A stretch of 64,000 nucleotides of DNA from Primula veris. Taxonomy: Eukaryota; Streptophyta; Magnoliopsida; Ericales; Primulaceae. The stretch covers positions 8,703,816 to 8,767,815 of the forward strand of contig OY821742.1 in assembly GCA_963682055.1 (NCBI GenBank), in the 5' to 3' direction. Made by a program: the position numbers and the translations under genes. This document shows positions 1 to 11,348 of this stretch, piece by piece (position 1 is the stretch's first letter; each line of letters opens with the position of its first letter). The notes below the pieces were generated by a model that saw only the letters and a program-made list of their open reading frames with translations, had not been told where the DNA came from and did not search any database.

Positions 1-440
1 CAAACCTATAGAAAACAAATATTATAAACAACAAGTAATTTATTTTAAAGATGTATTTTTCTTTTTTAAAATTTGTGATTTTTGAGAGGATGTAGGGTGG
101 TGTGTTTATATATTGAGTGTTAATTAGAGTACTTGAATTGGGAGGCATATGTTGTTCACTGTGCTCACTTTTTAATTTCCAACATTTTATTTTTGGCTAG
201 ATTTCTGTGCCATTTTTTATTTGTCAAACAATGTTGAAAACTTATACTACTATTATCAAAGGATTCAATACTATAGAAAGTCAACAGTTTTCAATAATGT
301 TAGTACCTGTTCAGATTTTTTTTTTTATCAAAGGAGTAGTTACTAACTTACTCGTAATATTAGTCCAATTCTAAACAATGTACTTTCAAGCTCAAGCTGA
401 CCAAGTTACTGATTCAAAAAAAATTACATTTTTCTTCCAG
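1..440 (+). other. Intron of the XTH gene, ending at a splice acceptor
   Basis: This stretch is AT-rich and has no coding signal. It ends in a pyrimidine-rich tract followed by CAG at 438-440, directly before the recognisable last XTH exon. It is therefore read as the 3' part of the last intron. Earlier exons, including the catalytic DEIDFEFLG region, would lie to the left of the window. Confidence 0.7.
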
Positions 441-861
441 ATTTTTGGTTGACGACACTCCGGTGCGAGTGCACTCAAACCTAGAACACAAGGGGATACC
501 GTACCCGAAAGACCAACCAATGGGAGTATACAGCTCAATATGGAACGCCGACGACTGGGCTACACAAGGGGGTCGAGTCAAGACTGACTGGTCCCATGCC
601 CCCTTTGTAGCCTCATACACAGGGTTCCAAATCGACGCTTGCGAATGCCCTGCCACAGTAGCCGCATCTGAAAATGCACAAAAATGTAGTAGCGCTGGAG
701 AAAAGAAGTTTTGGTGGGACGAACCTATGGTATCGGAGTTGAGCCTGCACCAGAGTCACCAGCTTTTATGGGTCCGTGCTAACCATATGGTGTATGATTA
801 TTGTGCGGACTCTGCTAGGTTTACGGTACTACCTGCTGAGTGCGAGCACCACCGCCATTAA
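441..861 (+). CDS. XTH: Xyloglucan endotransglucosylase/hydrolase, last exon (3' partial gene)
   Basis: XTH enzymes act in the cell wall, cutting xyloglucan and rejoining it to another chain. This exon encodes the C-terminal half of the family. It opens with LVDDTPVRV, then has YPKDQPMGVYSSIWNADDW, ATQGGRVKTDWSHAPF, DACEC, and a C-terminal XTH_C part with the WVRANHMVYDYC motif and a final AECEHHRH. Four cysteines (two in DACEC, then DYC and AEC) match the conserved C-terminal disulfide positions, and one more lies in QKC. The exon begins at 441, after the CAG acceptor, with one base completing a split codon, and ends at TAA 859-861. The reading frame is intact, so the gene is probably functional. 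The catalytic residues lie in exons outside the window. The ending resembles XTH8/9-type members, but the exact subgroup is uncertain. Confidence 0.95.
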
Positions 862-1015
862 GTTTTTGAATGTGGTTTAATAAATTGTAAAGAAGGGTTA
901 AAATGGGGATTCAAGAAGTGGTGGACATGAACTTTATGTTGCCGACTGCATTTTGGGTTTGGTTGGTTTTTTCTCTTGGTTATTTTGTAAGATATGGGAA
1001 TCTAGATTAATAGAT
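862..1015 (+). other. XTH 3' untranslated region and downstream spacer
   Basis: AT-rich sequence follows the TAA stop. A likely polyadenylation signal, AATAAA, lies near 888-895. Block A of the segmental duplication starts after it. Confidence 0.5.
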
Positions 1016-2164
1016 AATGTTTGATTGCATTTATATGTGATTAGTTGAATGCTTAGAAACATCATTAATCACTTTAGATATCAAAGTGAATCAATCGTTA
1101 TGAAGATCATAATTAACACGATTGTTTATTCAACAATAGATAGAAATATTGGCGAAGACGGAACAGCCTTGAATAAGTGACTTGAAAATATGTAGAATAA
1201 AGTTGACAAGGAGTTTTACGATTGCATATCGTAGTACATATATATGGAATCCCGGAATAGATGATCAGCGATAACTTGGGAGGCCATAATGTAAAGCCAA
1301 TTGAAAAACTAGAACTTTTCAGCTTAAGCTATGATAGACACGGATATACAGAATGTAAATTTGCATTTCTTTATACCAAGGAGCACACGAATTCTTGCAA
1401 AGATTAATAAGAAGATATTTTTAGAATGAACGCATATAACTGTACAAGTGTTTATAATCGCTGATCAGATATGATGTAAATCCAACTGCAGTGCTCGAAG
1501 TAGACAGAGATTTATGTAGATCGTTAACAAAACATCTATGGTGTTTTCTGCGCAAATGTTTTCCATTCCCTTATCTTTGTCATTTTTTTTGTGGTTTGTC
1601 ATAATTTCTGTCTTTGGGTAAATAACAAAAGCACGGCTGTCAATTTGCGACAGAGTCACATAGACGGCTAGGCGCGCTGCAATGCTAGCTTCGGGAATTT
1701 CAAGGAAAATATAAACCTGCCATAGAGGGGAAAAAATCGATAAATTTGCTACCAGAATGCATCAAATGATGGAGTTATCATCTAATAGTTGAAAAAATGT
1801 AAGTCTTTTCACTTTCGTGGTCTGAAACAATATCTAAGAAAACTATACAAAACAATTATACAACCTTTTACAGCAGCATGTGTTTGATTATATGAGAATA
1901 AAAGTTTTACAAATTAGTATAATGAAGCTCTAAAGCACTATTAACGAAATATGTAATCATATGTCATTATGTCAACAATAGAGTTCGTTTTTACAGTTTC
2001 TGAATACTACAAAATCATGAACTTCTTTCAAAAGCTTGTGATTTCTGCATTAGTGCATTAATTACAAGAACTAAAGTTACCTTTTATTTGGAGCATACAT
2101 TATGACATGTCATGATTATTTCTTTTAAAAGTTAATATGAGGAATTAACAATTTATTTTTTTGA

Positions 2165-2536
2165 CTACATTAGAATTCTTATATCATAGTTGTACTTGTA
2201 CTTACTGCCACACTTAAATCTGTGAGGGACGGCTCTTTTGCAGTCCCTGAAAATTTTTATGGCTCGTCTGAGTGTTAGGAGGGCAGCTAGCTTGGAGTCA
2301 ATTACGGGGCACATACATTCAAACTTGATAGCCCTTACAATTTGACAACAAGCCGCTGATGGAGCACGACCAAACACAACGGACTTGCACTCGTTCACAC
2401 ACTTTTGCCTCTGCTCCCTGCACTGGCTCAGGCTAACTTCTGCGCCGGTGACAAGGCTGTCGTGGCTTGTTAGAGCCACCAGAGCCAAGGCCACTACTAG
2501 CAACCTTATTGGAGCTCCTCCCTTTATTACTTTCAT
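2165..2536 (-). CDS. Small secreted cysteine-rich protein, lipid-transfer-like eight-cysteine fold (copy A)
   Basis: A 123-residue protein whose function I do not recognise. Residues 1 to about 32 form a signal peptide: the basic MKVIKGG, a hydrophobic core LLVVALALVAL, and a likely cut after VTGA. The mature part has nine cysteines spaced C-6-C-3-C-12-CC-9-C-1-C-22-C-9-C. Without the second one this is C-10-C-12-CC-9-CXC-22-C-9-C, the spacing of the plant lipid-transfer/prolamin eight-cysteine motif. A secreted, disulfide-rich, lipid- or ligand-binding role is inferred. The ATG at 2534-2536 starts the signal peptide directly. The stop is TAG just before TCA and an A-run. Copies B and C are paralogs in the same orientation with the same TATA box. 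The frame is intact, so the gene is likely active. Confidence 0.85.
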   Translation of the reverse strand: MKVIKGGAPIRLLVVALALVALTSHDSLVTGAEVSLSQCREQRQKCVNECKSVVFGRAPSAACCQIVRAIKFECMCPVIDSKLAALLTLRRAIKIFRDCKRAVPHRFKCGSKYKYNYDIRILM

Positions 2537-2595
2537 CTTTAATAAGATTAATTTTATATTGTTGTGTGTGATAAATGGTTTGTTAGTATATGGGC

Positions 2596-2606
2596 TGTTT
2601 ATATAG
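2596..2606 (-). promoter_or_regulatory. TATA box of cysteine-rich gene copy A
   Basis: The minus strand reads CTCTATATAAACAG about 60-70 bp upstream of the ATG at 2536. The same box and its surrounding bases (AATCTCTCTATATAA) recur at the same distance upstream of copies B and C. Confidence 0.75.
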
Positions 2607-4686
2607 AGAGATTGAGCAGTAGCTTGAGTAGGAAAATAAAATTTTGTTTAGAGTGAAATAAATTTTGTTTTGCCTGTTCAATTAAGACCCAGAATAACAT
2701 AGTACTATTTTTTTTTTTAAAGATTGTTTGCCCTTGGGGTTGGAGGCCTAGTTTGCTTATAACTATTGACTCCTCTCAAGACTGGCCCTAGCAGGAAGGG
2801 AATCACTTTTTGACAAAGTGGTAATGGCGGAAGCTAGTCGTCTAATGCAGAACTTTGTTTGGTTTCGTCTAATCCGATACGAACTATATCATAGAAATAA
2901 ACCGTCATTATAACAGTACTAAATTATATGCTAACAATAAATAATTATCATGCCATTAAATTAAATATATGCACATGCAATATCTACCATTGTATATAAA
3001 CTGATCCTAAACGTGATAGTCTATACGAATAATATTGCATTATATAAATAAAGAGGGCGTAAAAAAGAGTGAAAGAGAAAAATCAAACATTCATATGGTT
3101 GACAAGTAAGCATGTCGATACAAGAGGAACGATGAAATGACTTATTGGATACCGACATCTTCGTTTTGCATGTGCATAAAGCCAAGAACATAACCAAAGA
3201 ACTTTAAATGGGCGGGGTTGAAATGCTAATTTTGGTTAATGGGGAACCGGTTAGTTTTGAAGATTTTCATTAAAATACATATAAAAATTTATTTTGTCAT
3301 AATTTTTTATCAAGACGGGGGACTGCATCAGCTAACCAATGTCTCCACCTAGTGAAAATTTTCACCGTATAAAATTACGTATAATTTAGCAACACAATTT
3401 GAATTCTGTATACGAAATTCAATGTTTGGACGACCATGGACCCAACCCCACTAGAAAAGGCCCATGCATATAATTCTAAACAGAGCTGTCTTGTAAGAAT
3501 TGGGTCCGAGTTCCCTATTCTACACAGAGAAAAATGAAACTAAGAGAACACAAGTGGAAGTATTAAATCCCTATTCTACACAGAAATATTGACACTAAGA
3601 GAACACAAGTGGAACAGTGGAAGTAGTCATTTAACTCAGAAAACTTTTGAGGTTTATAATCACAATGCCACAGAATCGAGTAAAATGTGCGTTTCAAGGG
3701 GTTTTGATCTCCTTTCCATACTTCATCGTAAACTATTCTTCATTTTGCGATCTCACCATTGTAGAACTTCCAACAGCTCGGACGACGAGTGTAAATATTA
3801 GATCGTTTGCTATGCATTTTAAACAACTCTTCTGAGTTCCGTCTGAACGTTTGGACATTTTGCTCTTTCTCAGAATATCAGTTTAGTTTGTTTAGAGGTA
3901 AAATCAGGCGTGTTACAATCCGATTCGCACCCCAGCAGACATTGGTTAGACCTAATATATCAGACAAAATGTATTGAAGCAACTTCTGAGGAAAAATAGC
4001 ACATAATTCTTTTTAATACTACCGCATCCCATTCATTTTACGCAATAAGTCTCACTTTTCCTATTTGACCTCTACTCCGAATCACAAAATAACAGTCATC
4101 TGTCTTTTGAAATTTCGGTACTGAAGTTGTATTTGTACTAACAAGTCGGCTTTCTTTAGCATTTTCTTTTTTCATTTTTGTGATTCTATTTTGTCACTTA
4201 GTTCGCATTACTTTTAACATCGTTCTCATTTGCAAGCTAAATTTGAAGGACAATATTAGGCAGAATTAATGCTTGCTCACACTGTAGACATAGACGAAGA
4301 AAAGCCACGGTAGGTTGTAGTAGTTCACTTAAACAACCACTCGTGAAAAAGGAAGTACTTGCAAAAAAAATCATGTAAGATTTGACGGGTTTGAAATGAA
4401 ATTCATGTTCATAAGGCCTTCGACAGTACTGAAGACATCTATAGAGGCAAGTTCCATGATCTTACAGTATTTTCATTACAATTTTGAGGTAGACTTCTAT
4501 CTAGCACTCCACTTGTGATACTTTCAACTAGTAGTACGAGTATTATATTTAGAGGTAGAATTTTACTTTTTTGTTGAAGGGGAAAACAAGTGCCGAGCTT
4601 CTATTTGACAGATTGAAAGTTATAACTTAAATAACTGTACAAAGTAAAACTCTGTCTAAAAATTTACTAAATTTTGACATATTAGT

Positions 4687-4845
4687 ATGGGATAATTATT
4701 GTTTACTACACCAACCTATTGAGGTTAAGAATATACATACCCACCTTACAACTTTAATAATTTACATATTCAGCTATAACAGATTAATCAATTAACACAC
4801 TCTAGTTAACTTGTGTTAACTTTTCAATCTGTCCAACGTCAATCC
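4687..4845. mobile_element. Partial MULE-type terminal repeat
   Basis: Starting at GGATAATTATTGTTTACTAC, this stretch resembles the left terminal inverted repeat of the MULE at 35536-36729. I see no second terminus nearby, so it is a fragment. Confidence 0.4.
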
Positions 4846-6812
4846 TCATCTCTTAGTATATACTATTTTATTTTGATACTGAACTTTGATAATAGTTCTA
4901 CTTCTAACTTATAAATATGTCCAACGTCAAAGCTACTCTGAAACTTCTAATTCTCTAGATCAAGTAGTTTACGGAGGGTAGTCAAGGTAGACTTTCTCTT
5001 AATTCCCAAACTGCACATAGCGAGTTATGGTATACCTTTTTTTTACTTCTTTGTTGAAGGTAAAAAAAAAACAAGAAAGTAACATTCACAACATATTTAA
5101 TATTCGAACTCAACACTTGAAGCTGCAAAAGATGCACATTACCATCTAGGCTCGTAAAAGCACGTTTTTCCCTTTGATAAACTTAATAGGGTTGGACACC
5201 TCAACCCATTAGCTTTCAGCTCTAGAGAGGAGTTGTTTGCGGAAACATACAAGAAAATTTCGTACACGCCAGATGCGCAAATCTACTGAGTCTCTAACAT
5301 GTTAAACTTAATAGGTAGCAAGTGGCGTAGAGGCAAAACTTAGGTTCAACAGATGAGTTTACGCAAAGTATTCAAACATGTTAACAAAAATACCTTCTTT
5401 TCTATATATTTTTTCTATTTGTGCAAGGAAAAAAGTAGGAGTGTATATTTTGACTGTCATTTGTGGTCCTCAATTGAATCTACGTACTTGGAGTTAGTTT
5501 GGCCATAACAATTTTAGATCACTTATATATGTGTGTAATCAGTTGAGTGCTTAGAAAATCGTTTATCACTTTAGATATCAAAGGGAATCAATCATTATAA
5601 AGATCATCATTGGCACGATGGTTTATGCAACAAAATAATGAAATAGATAGAAATATTGGTGAAGAGGGAACAGCCTTCAATAAGTAACTTGAAAATATGT
5701 AGAATAAACTTGACAAGGAGTTTCAATTGCATATCTTAGTACGTATATGGAGTCCTGGAATAGATGATCACAGATATCGTAGTTGGGAAACTAGAATGTA
5801 AAGCTATCTCAAAAACTAGAACTTGTCAGCTTAAGCTATGACAGCTACAAGGATAAATAGGATATATATATTTATTACAATATATAGGAAGAGAAGATAA
5901 ATCTACTTTTCTCTATACCAAGGAGAAGACGGATTCTTGGAAAAAAGACTGGCAGGATATTTTAGAGTGAAACGTATAACTATAACAGTCACTGATCAGA
6001 TATGATGTAAATCCAACTGCAGTGGCCGGAACTAGACATAGAGATTGGTGTAGATCGTTAACAAAACATCTTTCGTGTTTGTGCATGATTGTTTTCGATT
6101 CCCTTATCTTTGTCAGTACTGTTTGGGTTGTTATTATTCCTGTCTTCGGGTAACTTGCCAACTGCGGTGGATTTCTAAAACCTCAGTGGTAAATTTGATT
6201 GCAAGTGAAACTTGTGGTGGTGATGGATATTATTTATTTATTTTGTGTCAGAAAAACTGAATATGTACTAATAATGGAGATTAATCTCGTTTATTGCCAA
6301 AACCTTGTATTACAACTTCTGGTTACATTTATAACACGTAAATGGAGACATGGAGTAGTCTCCGACATGAAAGGTAAATAAGAAAAGCACGGCAGTCAAT
6401 TTGCGACAGAGCCACATAGAGGCTAGGCATGTGGAACTGTGAGCTACGGGAAATTTCAAGGAAAATATAAACCTGCCATAGTGGGAAGAAAAAAAGACAT
6501 CAACTTGCGATCAGAATGCATCAAATGATGGATTTATCATCTCAGAATTGAGAAAATGTAGTTTCTTACTTTCTTGGTCTGAATCAAATTCTAAGGAATT
6601 GTACAGCCTTGATGAAAATCACTGAATCCACAAAACCATGAACTTCTTTTTGAAGTTTTTATTTCACTGCATTTGTGCATTACAAGAACTAAAGTTATGG
6701 CATGTCATGATTATTTCTTTTAAAAGTTAACATGAGGAAATATAATTGAGAATGACAGTGATAACAAAGTTTTTAATAAGAAGAGAAAAGCTCATAACAA
6801 TTTATTTTTTGA

Positions 6813-7160
6813 CTATATTAGAATTCTCATATCATAGTTGTACTTACTGCCACACTGGAAACTGTGAGGGACGGCTCTGTTACAGTCCCTGAGTATTTTT
6901 ATGACTCGTCCAAGGGTTAAGAGTGATGCCAACTTGGGGTCGATAACAGGGCACGCACACTCAAAATAGCCAGTCCGTATAATATTACAACAAGTTGCTG
7001 ATGGGGCACGACCAAACAAAACAAACTTGCACTCGTTCACACACTTTTGCCTCTCCTCTCTGCATTGAGTCAGGCTAAAATCGGCACCAGTGTCACGAGC
7101 CACCAAAACCAAGGCCACCACTAGCAACTTAATCAAAGCTCCTCCCTTAAAAAATTTCAT
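6813..7160 (-). CDS. Small secreted cysteine-rich protein, lipid-transfer-like eight-cysteine fold (copy B)
   Basis: Paralog of copies A and C, 115 residues. The frame stays open upstream to 7277, but the chosen start is the ATG at 7158-7160. It begins the signal peptide MKFFKGG, aligns with the start of copy A, and lies at the right distance from the conserved TATA box. The signal peptide has core LIKLLVVALVLVA and is shortened by several residues relative to A and C (the TSH..SLVTG part is replaced by RDTG). The mature part keeps all nine cysteines, including ATCC and ECAC. The stop is TAG at the same place as in copy A. The predicted product is secreted and its function is unknown. Confidence 0.85.
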   Translation of the reverse strand: MKFFKGGALIKLLVVALVLVARDTGADFSLTQCREERQKCVNECKFVLFGRAPSATCCNIIRTGYFECACPVIDPKLASLLTLGRVIKILRDCNRAVPHSFQCGSKYNYDMRILI

Positions 7161-7218
7161 CTTTATTGAGATTATCTGTATATTGTTGTGTTTGATATAT
7201 GATGTGTTAGCATTTGGG

Positions 7219-7230
7219 CTGCTTATATAG
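7219..7230 (-). promoter_or_regulatory. TATA box of cysteine-rich gene copy B
   Basis: The minus strand reads CTCTATATAAGCAG about 65 bp upstream of the ATG at 7160. It aligns with the boxes of copies A and C, which supports the downstream start rather than the longer frame. Confidence 0.7.
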
Positions 7231-9372
7231 AGAGATTGAGCAGTAGTTTGAGTAGGAAGGGAATCACTTTTTGACAAAGTGGTAAGGGCCGAAGCTGGTT
7301 GTTAATCACACGTCTTTGCTTACTTGAGGAAAAAGAGGGAAAGGGAACGATCAAACGTTCATATGGTTGGCATTTAAGTACATCGATACAATATAAGGGG
7401 AATGCTGAAATGAATTAATGGATACTGACATATTCCTTTTGCATGTTTTTGAAATTTATGTATAATTCAGCAACACAAATTGTATTCTGTATATGAATCT
7501 TAATGTTTGAACCATGGACCCAACCCGACTGAGAAGGCTCATGCATATGATTCTACACAGAGCTCTATGGTAAGAATTGGGTCCTCTTACTGGTTCCCTA
7601 TTCTATACTTAGAAAAATTAATGAAACTAAGAGACACAATGTGGTAAGTGGAAGTAGTCATTCAATTCAAAAATAAAACTTTTGAGGTTTATAATCACAA
7701 TGTGACATAATCGAGTAAAATGTGTGTTCTAATTAAAGGGGTTTGATCTCCTTTCCATACTTTATCGTTAAGTAATTTTGCGATCTCATAAATAAATAAT
7801 TTTTCAATTACTCAGATGACGAGTATAAATATTAGATTGTAGTTAAGTTGCTATGAATTCTAAACTACTGTCCCAAAGTTTGGACATTTTGCTCTTTCTC
7901 AAAACTAGCACACCGGACAAAACGTATAGAAGCCATTTCTGAAGAAGAAAAGCACCGATAAGAACGGTTCTTTTTACTGTTTACTTTAATTATTTGGACT
8001 GTCTCATTATTTAATTATTCGCACTGTCTCGATAATTGTTTATGGGATGCTTTTCGTCCAACGTCACCACCGGTCCACCACCATGCGCAGCGCCTCTGGT
8101 ACTAGCACATCCGCCGCCAACAAAGTCACATCCATCCCCGGAAAGTTCGAATGAGGTAGAAAGTTTTGTAATTATAGGTGCATTTAAGGTGTTGGACAAA
8201 AACCATAAAGTACATGCTAAATCTTTTAGGTGCGAACTTACCGTTTTTCACTGCCATAAGCACCTATATTTAATTAGTAATGTCATCTAATATTATTTAT
8301 GGATTTGTTATTTGAGAACCGGATGAATCGTGGATTAATTGATATGAAATTATTTTATGTTCTAAACTCGACAAATTGGACTAGTATGAAATATTTTAAT
8401 TATTGGTCGAGTCTAAAGTGTCTAAAAATTCTGATAATTGGTGGAAGGACAGATAAGACACACATAGAGGTTAGGAGATAATATTCGCCTTGTTTGCCTA
8501 TATGGTTAATGAGATATGAATTTTTTAAGTCGACACTGCCGTTCAGATTTTTTTTCTGCTTGGACACCTAGACAGCTGTTTAAAAAAATAATTAATTGTT
8601 ATAGCAAACAGATTTCAAATTGGTTGAAATTTTGTGGGTAGGTAGAATATTGGTATATGGTCGCGTGGATATTAAAATCGATACATCTGGATCAATATCG
8701 ACCAAGTTATGAATTTTTAAAGTTTGGGTTGTGTGCAGTTTTTCCTATTATGACAGCTACGATGTCGTTTAGAAAATTAATTGTTTAGCCTAGCAAATGG
8801 TATTGGATTCAGATTGGATAGAAGATAGACTATTTATGTAGGGACGTTTGCAAGCTAAAATCGCAACGTTTGCATAAAAAAGGAATTAGCTATGAATTTT
8901 CAAAGTTCAATGAACAGTACTGTCCAAACTGGACAGAATGGACCAGTCCGAGTAAAATAATTTTTGTCAACTAAAAAGTGTTCAAATTTTAAGAAACTTA
9001 GTGAGAATATACATGAGACCGTTACGGAGATTTTGACACAAAATTTACCAATTTCTGATGAACGACTGGTGAGGTATGATTTTCGGAGAATGACTCATTT
9101 TTTGTGTTCGGATAATTTTTATTCTCCTTATTTAATGGTTGATCTGGTTAAGGATGTGGATGTGGAACCATTTTATATTGGTTGTTTGCTGGATTATTTG
9201 AGTGTTTTGATTGATACTGTTAATGGAATTACGACTTGTTCTATTTTTCTTGAAATTTATTATCGTGGTTTGAATGTTTTGCGGGTTTTGTGGGCAATTC
9301 CAAAATCGGTTTGAAAACATCTTTAGAGGGAAAAATTAGTTGGAAGACAATTGGGTATGTTCTTGTACTATT

Positions 9373-10635
9373 TGTTAGGACCAGTTTTCTGGTTTAAATA
9401 CTTATTGTTTTCTATTGGTTTTCACTAAATAATCCTAACTGTTTGTTAAGTACTAAGACAGTGTTGATAGGTTTCAAGAAATGTTGCAACCTCAGTTACA
9501 ACCTACTAAGACAGTAGTGTTAGGTTTCAAGCAATGTTGCAACCTCAGTTACAAGCTACTAAGACAGTAGTGTTAGGTTTCAAGCAATGTTGCAACCTCA
9601 GTTACAACATGCTAAGACAGCGTTGGAGGTTCCAAGTAATGTTGCAACCTCAGTTGCAACCACAGGTTCCAACCAGCTGTTCTGCAGAATTCTGTCTTGT
9701 TCTGTAATTCTGCATTACTATTCTTTAATGATAATTATTTGTGTTAAAGTATGCAGGATATATTATCATATGTTCTTAGAAGTTTAACTCGTTTATATTG
9801 AGAATATTAAGTGGTAAGGAAAGATGTTTCCAAAAAGATGTAAGGAGATTAATCTTTAAAGAAGTATTTCCTTTTGTTAGCAAAACTTATATCTCTATAC
9901 TTATGCAAATTTTTACCACATGTTTCAATCTTTGTTCCTTATCAAAATCAGTATGTTACGTTTAAAGATTGAATGAAATATGGAGTTAATGTTTCTTATG
10001 TATATTTAAAGATATTATCTCTAAAAGATATTGTCTCATATGTTTTCTTATTAAAGGAAAAGTCTAACTCCTATTTCCAAGCTAATTATCAACAGGTTCT
10101 ATCTTTAGAAGATTGAGGTAAATCTCACGTTGAAGAGTCTCATGATATATGGAGAGATTGAAGCCAATCAAAAAGAGTCAAAAACAATAATCAAGATCTT
10201 GAAAAAAGAAGATTGTTTTTACTTATATAAATAGTTGATACCTTAGCTTGTAAAAAGTGTGTGTTCTAAACTATAAAGAACCCATTCTTGAGAGAATACA
10301 CAGTGAGCTTTAAAAAGAAAACAATGGTGGGATGCCATTGATTTTTAAGTGATAGTTATAGAGTAGGAGCAATATAGAGATAGGCAGAAAAACCTAGAGG
10401 GAGTCTAAGAATTTTTCATTAAGACTTGAATCCTATATTGTAAGCTTTTTATAATATCATAATCTGGGTAAGTGTCCCGGAGACGTAGCCTAGTTAGGTG
10501 AACTCCGTTGTTAAATGTGCATGTGATTTATTTCAAGTACATTTAACTTTTCACAGTTCTGTCCATTAATACACTTGGTTCCAACTGTGGTTGCAACCTC
10601 ACTTGGAACCTAACTGCAAAACTGTAACTAGAACA
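9373..10635 (+). repeat. Copia-type LTR, probably solo
   Basis: It begins TGTTAGGACC and ends AACTAGAACA. A plus-strand TATA box (TATATAAATAG) lies near 10222. Near 10475-10515 is the GGAGACGTAGCC..GTGAACTCCGTTGT block characteristic of the R-U5 part of plant copia LTRs; the same block is in the LTR at 60261-60715. I find no matching 5-bp TSD, so the borders are approximate, or the LTR formed by recombination between elements. Confidence 0.55.
9452..9660. repeat. 53-bp tandem repeat, four units
   Basis: The word AAGACAG recurs at 9455, 9508, 9561 and 9614, an exact 53-bp spacing. Each unit carries 'aatgttgcaacctcagtt'. The array lies in the U3 part of the copia LTR, and a related stretch sits near its right end (about 10585). 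Confidence 0.85.
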
Positions 10636-11110
10636 GCGGATATGAATTTCACTATTGATACACAATAATATTGATGGGGTATGACATACTCTCCGTAAGC
10701 CATCGAGTAATTATTTTGATTCGTATTGGGATGGTACTTTTTATGAAGATTCAGAAAGCCTGAGTATTCAAGCATATTCGAATGCGACAACTAATGGTAC
10801 ATGTGACAATTTCACGTACGATTGGGACGCTCGGTTTGTCCGATTTGCTTGGGAATGTGGTTTCGATATATTATTTTGGTATTGTTGGTTTGGTCGAATG
10901 CCAAAAATTCAGGGGTATGGGTGTTTGGTGGGTTGGAAGAGCTTGAATGGGTTCCTATTTGATCGTGGTAGGCTCTGCTTAAAAAGATGGAGGACTGTTG
11001 TCGGGTTGCCGCCAGATCGAGAAAGAGGGTGCAGCCGTGCGCTTAACGACAACTTGAGGACAAGGTTGTTCTTAAGGGGTATGGACAAGGTTGTTCTTAA
11101 GGGGATGAAA

Positions 11111-11343
11111 TGATAAGAACGGTTCTTTTACTGTTTACTTTAATTCTTTGGACTGTCTCATTATTTAATTATTCGCACTGTTGGCCCTTTTTTAGGCTTA
11201 TTTGTAAAGAGTCAGATTCTCGGTTTTAATTAGTTTATGAAAATGGCAACCCTAGTCTGTTTATCTCTCCCAAATTCTATGTTTCTCGTCTATATTTTCT
11301 TTGTTTCTCGTCTAAATTTTATCAACCCTTACGGGTTTTATCA
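11111..11343 (+). repeat. Right LTR (233 bp) of the gypsy remnant
   Basis: It begins with TGATAAG after a purine tract and ends with TTATCA before the TSD AGCAC. Its first 70 bases recur at 7956-8028 as the truncated left LTR. Confidence 0.75.
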
Positions 11344-11348
11344 AGCAC

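Larger units (their letters stand above)
1016..5440. repeat. Segmental duplication, block A
   Basis: The block starts near 1016, where sequence around 'gcttagaaacatc' begins to match block B at about 5518. It continues through a conserved stretch at 1460-1530 (also at 6000-6065 and 34430-34500), gene copy A, the upstream region 2790-4060, a section at 4520-5090 (also at 32890-33159 and 34206-34320), and a terminal part at 5030-5440 (also at 13435-13883 and 58455-58890). Apart from gene copy A at 2165-2536 I see no coding region. About 160 bp at 2640-2800 is missing from blocks B and C, so it is a small insertion. A partial MULE-type terminus lies near 4687-4840. Confidence 0.8.
7956..11343 (+). 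mobile_element. Decayed Ty3/gypsy-type LTR element with short LTRs
   Basis: The insertion is exact. Blocks A (about 4000) and C (about 38205) read straight through from 'gaaaa..agcac/aacac' to 'aattctttt', while block B carries 3.39 kb between two copies of the TSD AGCAC (7951-7955 and 11344-11348). The right LTR is 11111-11343, from TGATAAGAACGG to GGGTTTTATCA. The left LTR survives only as about 73 bp (7956-8028), its first base changed from T to C. Just before the right LTR are a purine-rich tract (AAGGGGATGAAA) and, upstream, a degraded LEDKVVLKG-like frame typical of the end of gypsy pol. No intact domains remain. The interior 8029-9372 is unclassified, with two loosely similar halves, and includes an open frame at 8964-9314 that I do not recognise. 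Confidence 0.75.

Noticed and set aside
5913..6161. 82-codon minus-strand frame with VPATAVGFTSYLISD
   Set aside because: The equivalent DNA in blocks A and C is conserved only as nucleotide sequence; frames are broken there, so this is not a conserved gene.
8964..9314. 116-codon open frame inside the gypsy remnant
   Set aside because: No recognisable domain, no counterpart in the duplicates, and it lies in a decayed element. Kept only as a note.
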